Positions 26,183 through 36,000 of a stretch of DNA of 64,000 bases are shown here, piece by piece. The DNA is from Geobacter sp. UBA2189 (GTDB lineage: Bacteria; Desulfobacterota; Desulfuromonadia; Geobacterales; Pseudopelobacteraceae). How positions within the stretch are numbered: the first letter of the stretch is position 1; every line of letters begins with the position of its first letter. The notes beneath the pieces are model-generated. The model ran no database searches, was not told where the DNA came from, and saw only the letters and a list, made by a program, of their open reading frames with translations. Both the position numbers and the translations under genes were made by a program. The DNA lies in NCBI GenBank assembly GCA_002328035.1, contig DCVL01000039.1, positions 26,798 to 90,797 on the forward strand, read 5' to 3'.

Positions 26183-26398
26183 ATGGAACTGGATCTCAGA
26201 CAGTTACGTCATCTGCTTAAAAAACGGAACGATGAGATAGAAAAGATCGTTGCAGGAACCGGCTATCTTGCAAAAACAGTAATCGGTGTTGGAACCTTTT
26301 TGCTGGATAACGAAGGTGACATAGATCTATTGTCTTCCAGGCAGCGAGCCGTGTTTGACAAGTTTATCATGCCTTTGCTTGATATATCCTCCAGATAA
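26183..26398 (+). CDS. Small conserved-looking hypothetical protein, 71 aa
   Basis: Starts MELDLRQLRHLLKKRNDEIE with a purine-rich GAAAGGG upstream. Mostly charged helix at the N-terminus, then a moderately hydrophobic stretch (LAKTVIGVGTFLLD). It sits between DUF445 and tlyA genes with small gaps, all in one direction. No recognised family. Confidence 0.6.
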   Translation: MELDLRQLRHLLKKRNDEIEKIVAGTGYLAKTVIGVGTFLLDNEGDIDLLSSRQRAVFDKFIMPLLDISSR

Positions 26399-26430
26399 AC
26401 TCTCACAGCCTCTTGACAAAATAATCAACT

Positions 26431-27174
26431 ATGACAAAACAGAGACTTGACAAACTTATGGTTGAACTGGGTCTCGTCAGCTCTCGCGAGAAGGCTCAGG
26501 CTCTGATTATGGCCGGTCAGGTTGTGGTTGGCGACCATGCAGCCGAAAAAGCCGGTCACCAGGTCAGCCCTGATGTTGAAATAAGGATAAAGGGGGAACC
26601 ACTTCCTTACGTCAGCAGGGGAGGTCTTAAGCTAAAAAAGGGACTGGACGCCTTTGGCATAAGCCCGACCGGAAGAATTGCCATTGATGTGGGCGCATCA
26701 ACAGGTGGTTTTACTGACTGCCTGTTGCAAAATGCTGCATCCAGGGTATATGCAGTAGATGTTGGATATGGGCAGTTGGCCTGGAAGCTCAGGGAAGACA
26801 GCCGCGTAGTAGTCTTGGAAAAGACCAACATACGTACCCTGTCTCCGGAAAAGCTTGTGCCTTTACCGGATCTTGCTGTAATAGACGCATCATTCATCTC
26901 TCTCAATCTGGTGCTGCCCCCTACCCTGGCTTTACTGGCTAAACCGGCTGAGGTTATTGCCCTGATCAAGCCTCAATTTGAAGTTGGCAAAGGGGCTGTT
27001 GGCAAGGGGGGAATTGTCAGGGATCCAAAACAACATGATGAAGTATTGAAAGGCATGGAAGAACTAGCCTTCAAACTTGGAGCTGAACTATTGGGGATCT
27101 GTGAATCACCGATAACCGGAGCCGATGGAAACCGTGAATTCCTTATGGGATTACGAATAGGAGCGCCAGCATGA
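26431..27174 (+). CDS. tlyA: TlyA family 2'-O-ribose rRNA methyltransferase
   Basis: 247 residues: an S4 RNA-binding domain (RLDKLMVELGLVSSREKAQ, residues 4-65) followed by an FtsJ-like Rossmann methyltransferase with the SAM motif DVGASTGGFTDCLL near residue 90, AVDVGYGQLAWKLR, and KPQFEVGKGAVGKGGIVRD near 185. TlyA methylates 16S and/or 23S rRNA and determines capreomycin sensitivity in mycobacteria. The stop overlaps the start of the HIT gene by four bases (ATGA). Confidence 0.93.
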   Translation: MTKQRLDKLMVELGLVSSREKAQALIMAGQVVVGDHAAEKAGHQVSPDVEIRIKGEPLPYVSRGGLKLKKGLDAFGISPTGRIAIDVGASTGGFTDCLLQNAASRVYAVDVGYGQLAWKLREDSRVVVLEKTNIRTLSPEKLVPLPDLAVIDASFISLNLVLPPTLALLAKPAEVIALIKPQFEVGKGAVGKGGIVRDPKQHDEVLKGMEELAFKLGAELLGICESPITGADGNREFLMGLRIGAPA

Positions 27175-27515
27175 ACGACTGTATATTTTGCAAGATTATT
27201 AAAGGTGAAATACCTGCAAAAAAGGTTTATGAGGACGAACTGATGGTTGCGATAGAGGATATCGCCCCCAAAGCCCCTTTACACCTTTTGCTGCTACCTA
27301 AAAAACATTTCAGTAATTGCCTTGATATGGAAGAGCAGGATGAAGCCGTTGTAGGGCATCTTTTCCGGATGGCAGGTAAGCTAGCAAAAGAACGCGGCCT
27401 CTCTGAAGGCGGTTTCCGTCTTGTTCAGAACAATGGGGTAGATGCCGGACAGACCGTCTTCCATCTTCATATCCACCTTCTGGCAGGGAGAGAGCTGCAA
27501 TGGCCCCCCGGATAG
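27171..27515 (+). CDS. HIT family protein (HinT-like nucleotide phosphoramidase)
   Basis: 114 residues. IFCKIIKGEIPAKKVYEDE at the N-terminus and the histidine triad HLHIHLLAGRELQWPPG at the C-terminus are the HinT signatures. It hydrolyses AMP-lysine-type phosphoramidates; the biological role is general. Translationally coupled to tlyA (4-base overlap) and overlapped at its 3' end by the next small gene. Confidence 0.93.
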   Translation: MNDCIFCKIIKGEIPAKKVYEDELMVAIEDIAPKAPLHLLLLPKKHFSNCLDMEEQDEAVVGHLFRMAGKLAKERGLSEGGFRLVQNNGVDAGQTVFHLHIHLLAGRELQWPPG

Positions 27516-27688
27516 GAAAAGAGAGTCAGAATAAGCAGGAAAAGTCTGTTTCCAACAAGCTCTGCGCCAGATGCAGGCGCAGCTGCAAGCAGCCTGCATC
27601 TGCAGTTGTTGCCAAATGCCCCCGCTACTACCCTCTGCGAAAGAAACAGATGGTGGTCAAGGAGTGGAAACAACAGGAACTGTTTTGA
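27500..27688 (+). CDS. Small basic Cys-containing protein, 62 aa
   Basis: Starts inside the HIT gene (ATG 27500, GGGAGAGAG before it). It contains LCARCRRSCKQPASAVVAKC followed by PRYYP: four Cys in a C-x2-C-x3-C-x10-C arrangement suited to a metal site. Strongly basic. Wedged between HIT and ferredoxin genes with overlap or two-base spacing, so it is probably translated as part of this operon. Function unknown. Confidence 0.62.
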   Translation: MAPRIGKESQNKQEKSVSNKLCARCRRSCKQPASAVVAKCPRYYPLRKKQMVVKEWKQQELF

Positions 27689-27689
27689 A

Positions 27690-27905
27690 ATGCACCTGCA
27701 AAGGTTACAGGCTCCGATAATTGATGCCGCTAGATGTTCAGGATGTGGCCGATGTGTGGCAGCATGTCCGGAGCGACTTTTCAGCCTTGAAACCTTTAAT
27801 CACCGTAAATATGCAGTAATTTCAGAGCCGGAACTCTGCACCGGATGTAAGAAATGTATCGGAGCATGTCCTCTTTCCGTGATCGTCTTTTTAAATTCTG
27901 ATTAG
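27690..27905 (+). CDS. 2[4Fe-4S] ferredoxin-type protein
   Basis: 71 residues from ATG 27690. Two classical clusters: CSGCGRCVAACPE (residues ~16-28) and CTGCKKCIGACPL (~51-63). The longer frame beginning at 27606 overlaps the Cys-rich small gene and lacks a ribosome-binding site. An electron carrier or a modular subunit; the partner is not evident from the neighbours. Confidence 0.85.
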   Translation: MHLQRLQAPIIDAARCSGCGRCVAACPERLFSLETFNHRKYAVISEPELCTGCKKCIGACPLSVIVFLNSD

Positions 27906-27964
27906 CCTTGGCTTCACACTTTATCCTTCTCCCCCATGGAGGGGGAACTATTACGAAAGAGCTT

Positions 27965-29785
27965 ATGACCAATAATGAATTGCATAATCTCTTGGCTCTT
28001 GATCGAAACAGTCTATCTGCCGATGGCAGACCGGAATACAACCGCCTTATTTTCTCCCATTCTCCATACCTGCTGCAACATGCAAGAAATCCAGTCAACT
28101 GGCGTGAATGGGGGATAGATACCCTGCACGAGGCCAAAAAACGCAATCTTCCACTGTTTGTATCAATAGGTTATGCAACCTGTCACTGGTGTCATGTAAT
28201 GGCACACGAATCATTTGAGGACGAGGATATTGCGGAGCTGCTTAACCGCTTTTTTGTACCTGTAAAGGTGGATCGGGAGGAACGACCTGACCTGGATGAG
28301 TTCTGCATGGCTGCATGTCAGATCATGACCGACAGAGGGGGTTGGCCTCTGAACTGCTTTATGAAACCGGATGCAACCCCATTTTATGCAATAACCTATC
28401 TTCCAAAACAGACAAAAGGAGGAATGCCAGGTTTTTTTGAGCTTCTCGAAAACATCTCTGCAGTCTGGAAAAAAAAACCGGAAGCTGTCGAACAGAATGC
28501 CGCTTCATTACTGGAAGAATTGAGACTGGCCTCAACAATATCCGGAAAAGCTAACTCTTTAGATTTAGAGAGATTGGCAGACAAAGCATGCCAGACATTA
28601 CAGGAGATCTACGACCCTCAATTCTACGGATTTGGCAATGCACCAAAGTTCCCGATGCCTTCTTACCTGCTCTTTCTTCTGAGCAGGCAAAAAAAGACTG
28701 AAAGGGATATGGCTCTAAACAGCCTTAAAGCAATCCGTATGGGTGGAATATGGGATCAACTTGCTGGAGGAATACACCGCTACAGCACTGATCGACAGTG
28801 GCTGGCTCCACACTTTGAAAAGATGCTGTATGATCAGGCTCTGGTTGCATACACGGCACTTGAGGCATACTCAGTAACAAAAGAAGACTGCTATCTTGAA
28901 ATAGCAGAAAGCCTGCTTGAATTTGTGTTGTCTGACCTTACATCCCCTGAAGGCGGTTTTTATTGCGGGCTGGATGCCGATTCAGAAGGGGTTGAAGGTA
29001 AAACCTATCTCTGGAAAAAAGATGAAATAAAGCAGATTCTGGGAGAGAGCGCGGAGCAGTTTTGCAGAAGCTACAATCTGACTGAAAAAGGTAATTTTGA
29101 TGAACCTGGACAGAACATTCTGCATCTTTCAGATCTGCAAACTCTTGAAACCGGTGAATTTAAATCCAACCTTACCAGACTGCTTGACGCGAGAAACAGA
29201 CGGGAACAACCATTGCTGGATCTGAAGATCCTTTCATCCTGGAACGGATTAATTGTTGCAGCGCTAGCAAGGGGGGGGTCACTAACAGGAAATAAACGCT
29301 GGCTTACGGCGGCAAACAGGGCTGCCGAGTTTATCAGCAACAGGCTTACCCGCAACGACGGGCGATTGTTCAGAAGCTGCTGCAATGGGAAAAGTTCAAA
29401 TATCCTTGGATTTCTTGATGACTATGCGTTTTCAGCATGGGGTTACCTTGAGCTCTATATGGCAGATTCAGAAACTTCACACCTAAAGATTGCAAAACAG
29501 CTATGCCAAGATTCTGTAAAACTCTTCAGAAGCGAGGATGGATCTTTCAAGATTGCGGGTAACGATGCGGAGCAACTTCCGCTATCCATGCCTGAAAGCC
29601 ATGATGGAGTGATCCCTTGTGGCTCCTCGGTACTGGCTATGAATTTGGCTACAGTCGCAAAAATAACAGCTGAAGAAGAATGGCAAAAACTTGCCGATGA
29701 AACCTTTTCCAACCTTATTCCTTTTGTCGCAGAACAACCTACTGGTAGGCTATGGTTGCTGAGAGCCGCTTTATCATTATGCTAA
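27965..29785 (+). CDS. DUF255 thioredoxin-like / YyaL family protein
   Basis: 606 residues from ATG 27965 (an upstream in-frame TTG at 27908 lacks support). The N-terminal thioredoxin-fold DUF255 domain has the family signature SPYLLQHARNPVNWREWG and the CxxC motif in GYATCHWCHVMAHESFED. The rest is an (alpha/alpha)6-barrel-like region with GIWDQLAGGIHRYSTDRQWL and PHFEKMLYDQAL, resembling N-acylglucosamine epimerase folds. Homologous to B. subtilis YyaL and human SPATA20; the biochemical function is not established. Its 3' end overlaps the convergent GH3 gene by nine bases. Confidence 0.9.
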   Translation: MTNNELHNLLALDRNSLSADGRPEYNRLIFSHSPYLLQHARNPVNWREWGIDTLHEAKKRNLPLFVSIGYATCHWCHVMAHESFEDEDIAELLNRFFVPVKVDREERPDLDEFCMAACQIMTDRGGWPLNCFMKPDATPFYAITYLPKQTKGGMPGFFELLENISAVWKKKPEAVEQNAASLLEELRLASTISGKANSLDLERLADKACQTLQEIYDPQFYGFGNAPKFPMPSYLLFLLSRQKKTERDMALNSLKAIRMGGIWDQLAGGIHRYSTDRQWLAPHFEKMLYDQALVAYTALEAYSVTKEDCYLEIAESLLEFVLSDLTSPEGGFYCGLDADSEGVEGKTYLWKKDEIKQILGESAEQFCRSYNLTEKGNFDEPGQNILHLSDLQTLETGEFKSNLTRLLDARNRREQPLLDLKILSSWNGLIVAALARGGSLTGNKRWLTAANRAAEFISNRLTRNDGRLFRSCCNGKSSNILGFLDDYAFSAWGYLELYMADSETSHLKIAKQLCQDSVKLFRSEDGSFKIAGNDAEQLPLSMPESHDGVIPCGSSVLAMNLATVAKITAEEEWQKLADETFSNLIPFVAEQPTGRLWLLRAALSLC

Positions 29786-31351
29786 ACTTCCCTGTTGAGA
29801 ATATTCAGACAGGCTTTTGACCAGTTCTCCGGTTAATGTTGGGTCTATATGTGGAATCTTGCTCTGCCCTCCCAACTTGCCTCGAACCTTTAGAGACCAA
29901 TCATATATCCCCTCTTCCGATAGCAGCAGAACCTCTGGCCTGTTGATCCGTCCCTGTTCTCTGAAGGTTGCATAGTCGGCATTTCTTGTCCGAAGTTCTT
30001 TATCAAGCAGATCAGAAACGACTCCTACAGGTGGTAGTTCTCCCTTGCAGGCAATAACCCATTTATGCCGGCGCTCAGGGATATCCGCTCCCACGATAAA
30101 TTCTCTAGCCAAACCTCTATATGACTCGTTTAAAGAAGCTATTGCCTGCTCAACCTCCCCCTGTGTAACCTTTTCTTCAAAACGATCAAGAAACCGATCC
30201 CTGCCTGTAAATTCTATCTGAAACTGTTCTTTATCCAGAAAACGCAAGGTATCACCAATATGATAACGCCAAAGGCCTGAGCAGGTACTTAGAATCACAG
30301 CGTAACGTTGCCCTATCTCAATCTGTTCAAGCGGTACTGCCTGGGCTGAAGAGATGGGAGCCCCTTTTTCATCGAGTTGCTCTATCGGTACAAACTCAAA
30401 GAAGGTTCCGTAAAACGGAGTCAGCCTCATCCTCTTCTCACCATAGAGCTGGAAACCGATAAATGCCTCGGATGAAGGCAGCAGTTCAATGAAATTTGGA
30501 GCACTACCATGAAAAAGTCTCTGGAATTCAACATTATACGGAACCTTGCTGGCACCACCATGGATGATCAGTTCAAGATTAGGCAGCAGATCATTCACTG
30601 AACAACCGGATAGGGATTCAACTGTCTGAAGCAGAAGCAGAATCCATGGGGGGACACCGGAAATCACCCTGATTTCCGGGTCGTTCAGCAGCAACTCTGC
30701 CATTCCGTGTAGCCGTTCATCCCATGAGGCAGAAGCAAGTGGTTCTTCAGGTAACACGTATCTATTCATCCAGCCTGGACGCATCGCCAATGTAATAGCG
30801 CTCATGTCTCCAGCAACTACACCTTTTCCCATATCTTTCAATTTTGTGCTGCCTGCCATGTATAAAATCTTGCCACCTGGCAGACGACTGCCTGGATTTG
30901 AGGCCATATAACAGCAGATCATATCCAAAGCGGCGCGCTGGTTCATCCTGAACATCTCAATGCTAAAAGGAATAAGCTTTGTAGGAGCTGTAGTTCCTGA
31001 TGTCTCACAGAGCCAAGGTATTACTCCTGGCCAACTGACGTTATCCAGAGATAGCTGCTGACCCTTGTCATTTTTTATAAATGATTTGGAAAACCAGTCA
31101 TCCCAGAACTGCTGATAAGTCCGTATCGGAACCTCTTGAGAAAAAGCTCTGTAGGCCTTCTGATATGGAAGAGAAGCCATTTTACGAAAATTATAGGTCA
31201 ATCCAAAGCTGGTTTCTGCTGTTTTATCAAGCAGATAAGGGAGCAGCTCCCTCTGGGCTGCAAGCGGGTCAAGATTCAGAAAACGGCGGGCACGGATATC
31301 AGCTGCAGCACGCAAAGGGAGGGATATTAACGAAGAGACAAGTTTCATCAA
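29777..31351 (-). CDS. GH3 family acyl-acid-amido synthetase-like protein
   Basis: 524 residues. Adenylate-forming enzyme of the GH3 (auxin-responsive promoter) fold. The nucleotide-binding CETSGTTAPTKLIPFS near residue 113 corresponds to the (S/T)SGTT-x-G-x-x-K loop, and GLWRYHIGDTLRF near 360 to the YRxGD adenylate motif; FTGRDRFLDRFEEKV is the expected hinge region. Plant GH3 enzymes join amino acids to jasmonate or auxin; bacterial members are uncharacterised or form amide bonds in small-molecule synthesis. Overlaps the upstream hydrolase gene by four bases. Confidence 0.85.
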   Translation of the reverse strand: MMKLVSSLISLPLRAAADIRARRFLNLDPLAAQRELLPYLLDKTAETSFGLTYNFRKMASLPYQKAYRAFSQEVPIRTYQQFWDDWFSKSFIKNDKGQQLSLDNVSWPGVIPWLCETSGTTAPTKLIPFSIEMFRMNQRAALDMICCYMASNPGSRLPGGKILYMAGSTKLKDMGKGVVAGDMSAITLAMRPGWMNRYVLPEEPLASASWDERLHGMAELLLNDPEIRVISGVPPWILLLLQTVESLSGCSVNDLLPNLELIIHGGASKVPYNVEFQRLFHGSAPNFIELLPSSEAFIGFQLYGEKRMRLTPFYGTFFEFVPIEQLDEKGAPISSAQAVPLEQIEIGQRYAVILSTCSGLWRYHIGDTLRFLDKEQFQIEFTGRDRFLDRFEEKVTQGEVEQAIASLNESYRGLAREFIVGADIPERRHKWVIACKGELPPVGVVSDLLDKELRTRNADYATFREQGRINRPEVLLLSEEGIYDWSLKVRGKLGGQSKIPHIDPTLTGELVKSLSEYSQQGSLA

Positions 31352-32433
31352 ACGACCGCCAGTAACGGCTGGTTATGCAGCTTTTCAAACCAGATCTCCA
31401 TACGCGGATTATAGCAGTGCTGATGGAATATAAGAGAGGCGTGAGGCACACGATCCCCCTCATCTCTGGAAGAGACTTGACAAACCCTGCCATTAGGAAA
31501 AATTCTGCTTAATGCATGGTGAATCGAACAGGTTTTAAGGGTTGGAGAACTGGGAACAAGTATGCTTTCTTCATCCTCGGCAAGCATTATAAGGGTTGGT
31601 CCCGCAAACAGGGTATTTCTGCCCTGATCTGGCTCTTTGAAATTTCGTAGCGCTAGGACACGCTCATACCCTCCCAGGTTGGATGTATGTTCAAGAACTG
31701 AAAAGATCCGTTGCCGGATTGTCAGATGGCGTGCCGTAAGTTTACGATTTTCAGCTCCAGCCTCAAACAGGGACTGAAAGCAGCGTCTGGCTCTGGTAAG
31801 TTGACGGTTAAGATCCTCGGCGTTTTCAGGGTCAGCTTGCAGGATCTTACGAAGGTTTGATTCCAGCATCCTGACACCACCAGTACGTTGATTATCAGGA
31901 CGGATAAGATCAGCAGTGCATAGAACAGGACTGACCAGCATCACCCCCCGCAAGCGGTCATGCAGCTCTTCAGATGCATGCCTCAGAAAATCAACAACCA
32001 GACCTGCTCCGAAGCTTATTCCCATCAGAACAGGACGTTCTCCTTTCAAACAGAGTTCCTCTATCAGATCTGCCAGTTGAGCCTCAAACAACTGCTGATT
32101 AAAACCATTTCTTGGATAGTTGATGTAATAGATGCTGCCATACCTTCTAAGGAGTGGACGTTGGAATTCAACAACCTCAGTGGCATCAGGTACAAATCCT
32201 GCCACAACGATCGTAGGTCTTGAACCGGCAGATTTTTCACGATATATCTGGCAGCGTACCTGATGGAGACTGTTCAGATTCTCCCACATTGATAATTCTC
32301 GAGGATGATGGCGCTGTTTATAAGGTTTGATAGAAATAGAGCGTATGAAATCTGCAGTGGCGGTTGCAATGCTCATCAATGTAGGATGACTGTCTGCAAG
32401 GGGCTGCAGATCTCTGTTCATAATTTCTCTCAT
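31348..32433 (-). CDS. Alpha/beta-fold hydrolase
   Basis: 361 residues. RPTIVVAGFVPDATEVVEFQ precedes the nucleophile elbow MGISFGAGLVVDF near residue 135 (G-x-S-x-G with Ser). A later Asp in LAEDEESILVP and the His in VPHASLIFHQH are candidates for the rest of the triad. Substrate unknown. GGAGAA precedes ATG 32433; a second ATG 12 bases downstream is possible. The stop overlaps the GH3 start (ATGA), so the pair is translationally coupled and probably acts in one pathway. Confidence 0.75.
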   Translation of the reverse strand: MREIMNRDLQPLADSHPTLMSIATATADFIRSISIKPYKQRHHPRELSMWENLNSLHQVRCQIYREKSAGSRPTIVVAGFVPDATEVVEFQRPLLRRYGSIYYINYPRNGFNQQLFEAQLADLIEELCLKGERPVLMGISFGAGLVVDFLRHASEELHDRLRGVMLVSPVLCTADLIRPDNQRTGGVRMLESNLRKILQADPENAEDLNRQLTRARRCFQSLFEAGAENRKLTARHLTIRQRIFSVLEHTSNLGGYERVLALRNFKEPDQGRNTLFAGPTLIMLAEDEESILVPSSPTLKTCSIHHALSRIFPNGRVCQVSSRDEGDRVPHASLIFHQHCYNPRMEIWFEKLHNQPLLAVV

Positions 32434-32448
32434 AACATTTCTCCATTA

Positions 32449-32520
32449 TCAGCCTTTGCGACCCGCAAGAGTACGAAATCGCTCCAATTGCCTATCAAGC
32501 ATTTCAAACTGCCTCTTCAT
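32449..32520 (-). CDS. Possible tiny ORF, 23 aa
   Basis: MKRQFEMLDRQLERFRTLAG and three more residues, entirely charged helix. It lies between the zinc-ribbon gene and the hydrolase gene on the same strand, with a weak AAGAAT upstream and its stop close to the hydrolase ribosome-binding site. Could be a coupling leader or chance. Confidence 0.3.
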   Translation of the reverse strand: MKRQFEMLDRQLERFRTLAGRKG

Positions 32521-32550
32521 TATCAGAATTCTTAAAATAAACATGAGCTA

Positions 32551-32745
32551 TCACCGGCAAAGCCCGTTCATCATCTGATACTGTTCAGAAAGAAACCCAC
32601 TCCTCGATAGCGGGAGAGACCTGGGACGATGACACGCACCGCAAGTCATATCTCCATTTGCCACCCTCACCCAGAGTGTACGGTTCTCTGTGTCACACCA
32701 ATCACAGGTCCAAGCATAGTAATCATCAAGGGTCTTGAACTTCAT
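32551..32745 (-). CDS. Small zinc-ribbon-like protein, 64 aa
   Basis: From ATG 32745, preceded by GAGGAGGTG, the strongest ribosome-binding site nearby; the longer open frame to 32895 has none. MKFKTLDDYYAWTCDWCDTE and later GDMTCGACHRPR give two Cys pairs (CDWC, CGAC) spaced as in a zinc ribbon. Function unknown. Confidence 0.65.
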   Translation of the reverse strand: MKFKTLDDYYAWTCDWCDTENRTLWVRVANGDMTCGACHRPRSLPLSRSGFLSEQYQMMNGLCR

Positions 32746-33013
32746 CCGACACACCTCCTCTGTTTTTTTTGATATTGATAGCTTTACCAGTAAAAAATGA
32801 CATTCAAGTGTCAGACATCTGAATTCTCTGAAACGACATAAAAAACGGTAAAATTTTCTTCTATTCAGGGCACATAGAATTTTCATCACTGTCACTCTGC
32901 TGTAACAGTTCGCTGTTAGATTATGGATTCGAATGAAAAAAATCTAAGAAAGTGAAAATTACAAGCGATGGTTCTTATAACGATAATAGACCAGAAATAC
33001 GGAAGATAAAGAT

Positions 33014-36000
33014 ATGCGGAGCGAAGTAATAGAGACTGCAATAGCACCATCTAATCAGACATTATCTAGCTTCTTTGGAAAGAGCCTCAATCTGTCTCCG
33101 GCTAGTATTGCCGTTACTTTCGCACTTTTGGGAACCGGATGGGTTTTAGCGACCTGCCTTTTTCTGAATGCAAACTTGATTGGGATCATATCACCTTTTA
33201 AACTACATATAATTTTTGCAACCACCTTCGTTCTATTGAGTGCCGCTGCGCTATATTTCTTAATAAGGGAATACAGTACCAGCATTTCTATTTCGCGTGA
33301 TTTGATTACTAAAGTCTTTGAAATCTCACCCATAGGTATTGCTGTCATAAGGCAGCCTGACAACCTTATTCTTTTAGCTAATCTACGATTTGAAACTCTT
33401 TCAGGCTACAGCTTACAAGAATTGATTGGACGTAGCACAACCGACCTGAAATTATGGAGTTGTGCTGAAGAGTGGCTAAAGTTTACGGAAAGAATACGAG
33501 ATAAAGAAGCGATTGAAGGATTTGAGTCAACATTCAGGCGTGCTGATGGGAAATTATTTCCAGGAATTATTACCGCTCGCCAGTTCAGCTTTATGGAACA
33601 GCCATGTACGCTGGCTTTTATTGAAGATACAACGGAACAGCAACAGTCTGCAGATCAGATTGAAGAGCTGACTCACTATGATGCCATAACAGGTTTGCCA
33701 AATCAGAAACTGCTAACGGAAAGATTGAATCACCTGATAACTATCAGTAACCGTGAAGGACGTGGACTGGCTGTACTGGTTCTTTCACTTGCACGTTGTC
33801 CCCAGGCTATAAACTCTCTCGGACATGAGATCTGTGATGAAATTATGCGTACCCTTGCAAAACGAAGCAGAGAAAAACTTCGTGAAACTGACACACTGGC
33901 TGTACTTGAAAAAGAAAAACTCGGAGTTATCCTGCCAATGATGGAAAATGAGCGGGATCTATTACCTGTAGTAACAAAGTTGCTCGATAGTATCAGTGAA
34001 CCAATAGAGCTGGATGAAGCAGAATTTCAACTTCATGCCCATATAGGTATAGCCATTTTTCCAAGCGATGGTCGTACCAGCGAAGTATTGCAAAAGCATG
34101 CTCATCTTGCAATGACTCAGGCTCAAAAACAGACCGATGAAAATTCCTTTCAGTTTTATGCGGAGGAGATGAACAAGACAACTAATGAACAACTACAGAT
34201 CGAAAGCAGTATAATAAAAGGAATAAGAAATGGTGAGTTCTTTGTATGCTACCAACCGCAGTTTAACAGCGATGGCACACGATTGGTTGGCATGGAGGCA
34301 CTTGCACGATGGAAACACCCTGAACTTGGAATGATTGGCCCTGACAAGTTTATTCCTGTTTCAGAATCTAACGGCACCATTGTACCACTAGGTGAGCAGA
34401 TTATGGAGTTGGCTCTTACAAATTGCCAGAACTGGCGACAGAATGGATTTCCAGAACTTACTGTATCTGTTAATGTTTCTCCCCGTCAGCTAAAAAACCG
34501 CCAGTTCATAGATAAGCTCAAGCAATTATTAGTGCTTACCGGGCTACCTCCTGAATATCTATCTATTGAACTTACTGAAAGCGTCCTGCTAGAACATTCT
34601 GACGAGAATACAGAACAGATCTTCAGACTTAAAGAACTTGGGGTTAAGCTTGCAATAGATGATTTCGGCACCGGCTTTTCATCACTAACCCATCTTAAGT
34701 TTCTACCTGTAGATATAATCAAGATTGACAGGACTTTTGTGAGCGAGCTCGAAAATAACCTTGATGACAGGGCTATAGTTACTGCCATTATTGCAATGGC
34801 TCAATCATTACATCTTAAAGTTGTCGCTGAAGGTGTTGAGACAGAGGAACAGCACCGTCTTTTATGCGAACTTGGCTGTGACAGCATGCAGGGTTATTTA
34901 TTTGGTAAACCTATGGATCGTCCCTCGTTTGAACAATTTCTCGACAACAGACAGACTCATCTATTTAGCGCAACTGGCCTTAAAGAAAAGAAAACAGAAA
35001 TAGTTTTGAAATCAGATCACATTCAAGTACCATTTCAGGAAGATCGTCTGCTACAGCATGTTACAGATATCACACTAAAAATTCCACCTTTAACCCCTGG
35101 GGATAGACTTAATACTGCGCTGGATCGTTTTCAGACTGAAAAAACCCTGCAAGTTTTACCTGTAGTTAATCAGGAACGAGTTATAGGAATTTTGAACCGC
35201 TCCGAATTTATTGAAGAACAGGTTGTCGGTAGAATCGGTTATGCATTTCATATAAACCATTCCAAAAAGGTACGAGATCTGATGCAACCGGTACCTCTTG
35301 TTATTGATTCTGAAGCTACTATTGAAGAAGCAGCGACAGCTCTGCACGGAAAATTTGGAAGTATGCGTCTTGAAAACATCTGTGTTGCAAGATGTGGAAT
35401 ATATCAGGGGGTACTGGATGTACGCACACTACTGGAGGGAATAACGGCTCTTAACCTGAAACTGGCAAAAGGAGCCAATCCACTTACCGGTCTGCCTGGC
35501 AACGAGAGTATCCAACGTGAGATTACTCGTAGACTCGAATCAGGCCTGCCATTTGAAATTGCTTACATAGATATTGACAACTTCAAACCTTATAACGACT
35601 TCTACGGATTTGAGAGAGGAGACATGGTAATACGCGTTGTAGGGGATATACTTAAAGATCATGATGACAGTCTGTTACCTGGTACCAAAACTGGCAATTT
35701 CTGCGGCCATATCGGAGGTGATGACTTTATCATAATAACTACTTCGGGAAATGCCACCGCCTTGTCACGGCAGGTTATTATGGAATTCAACAGACGCCTT
35801 CCGGTCTTACACGGTTCAAGTGATTACACAAAGGGGCAATATACATCATTAAATCGCAAAGGAGAACTCGAGGTATTTAACTTGTTATCCCTATCCGTAG
35901 GAGTTATAAGCACCTTAAGACTCAAGGATCCATCATATCCGCGCTTGGCATCAATGGCCAGTGAAGTTAAAAAAATGGCAAAAGAGATTAAAGGTTCTTC

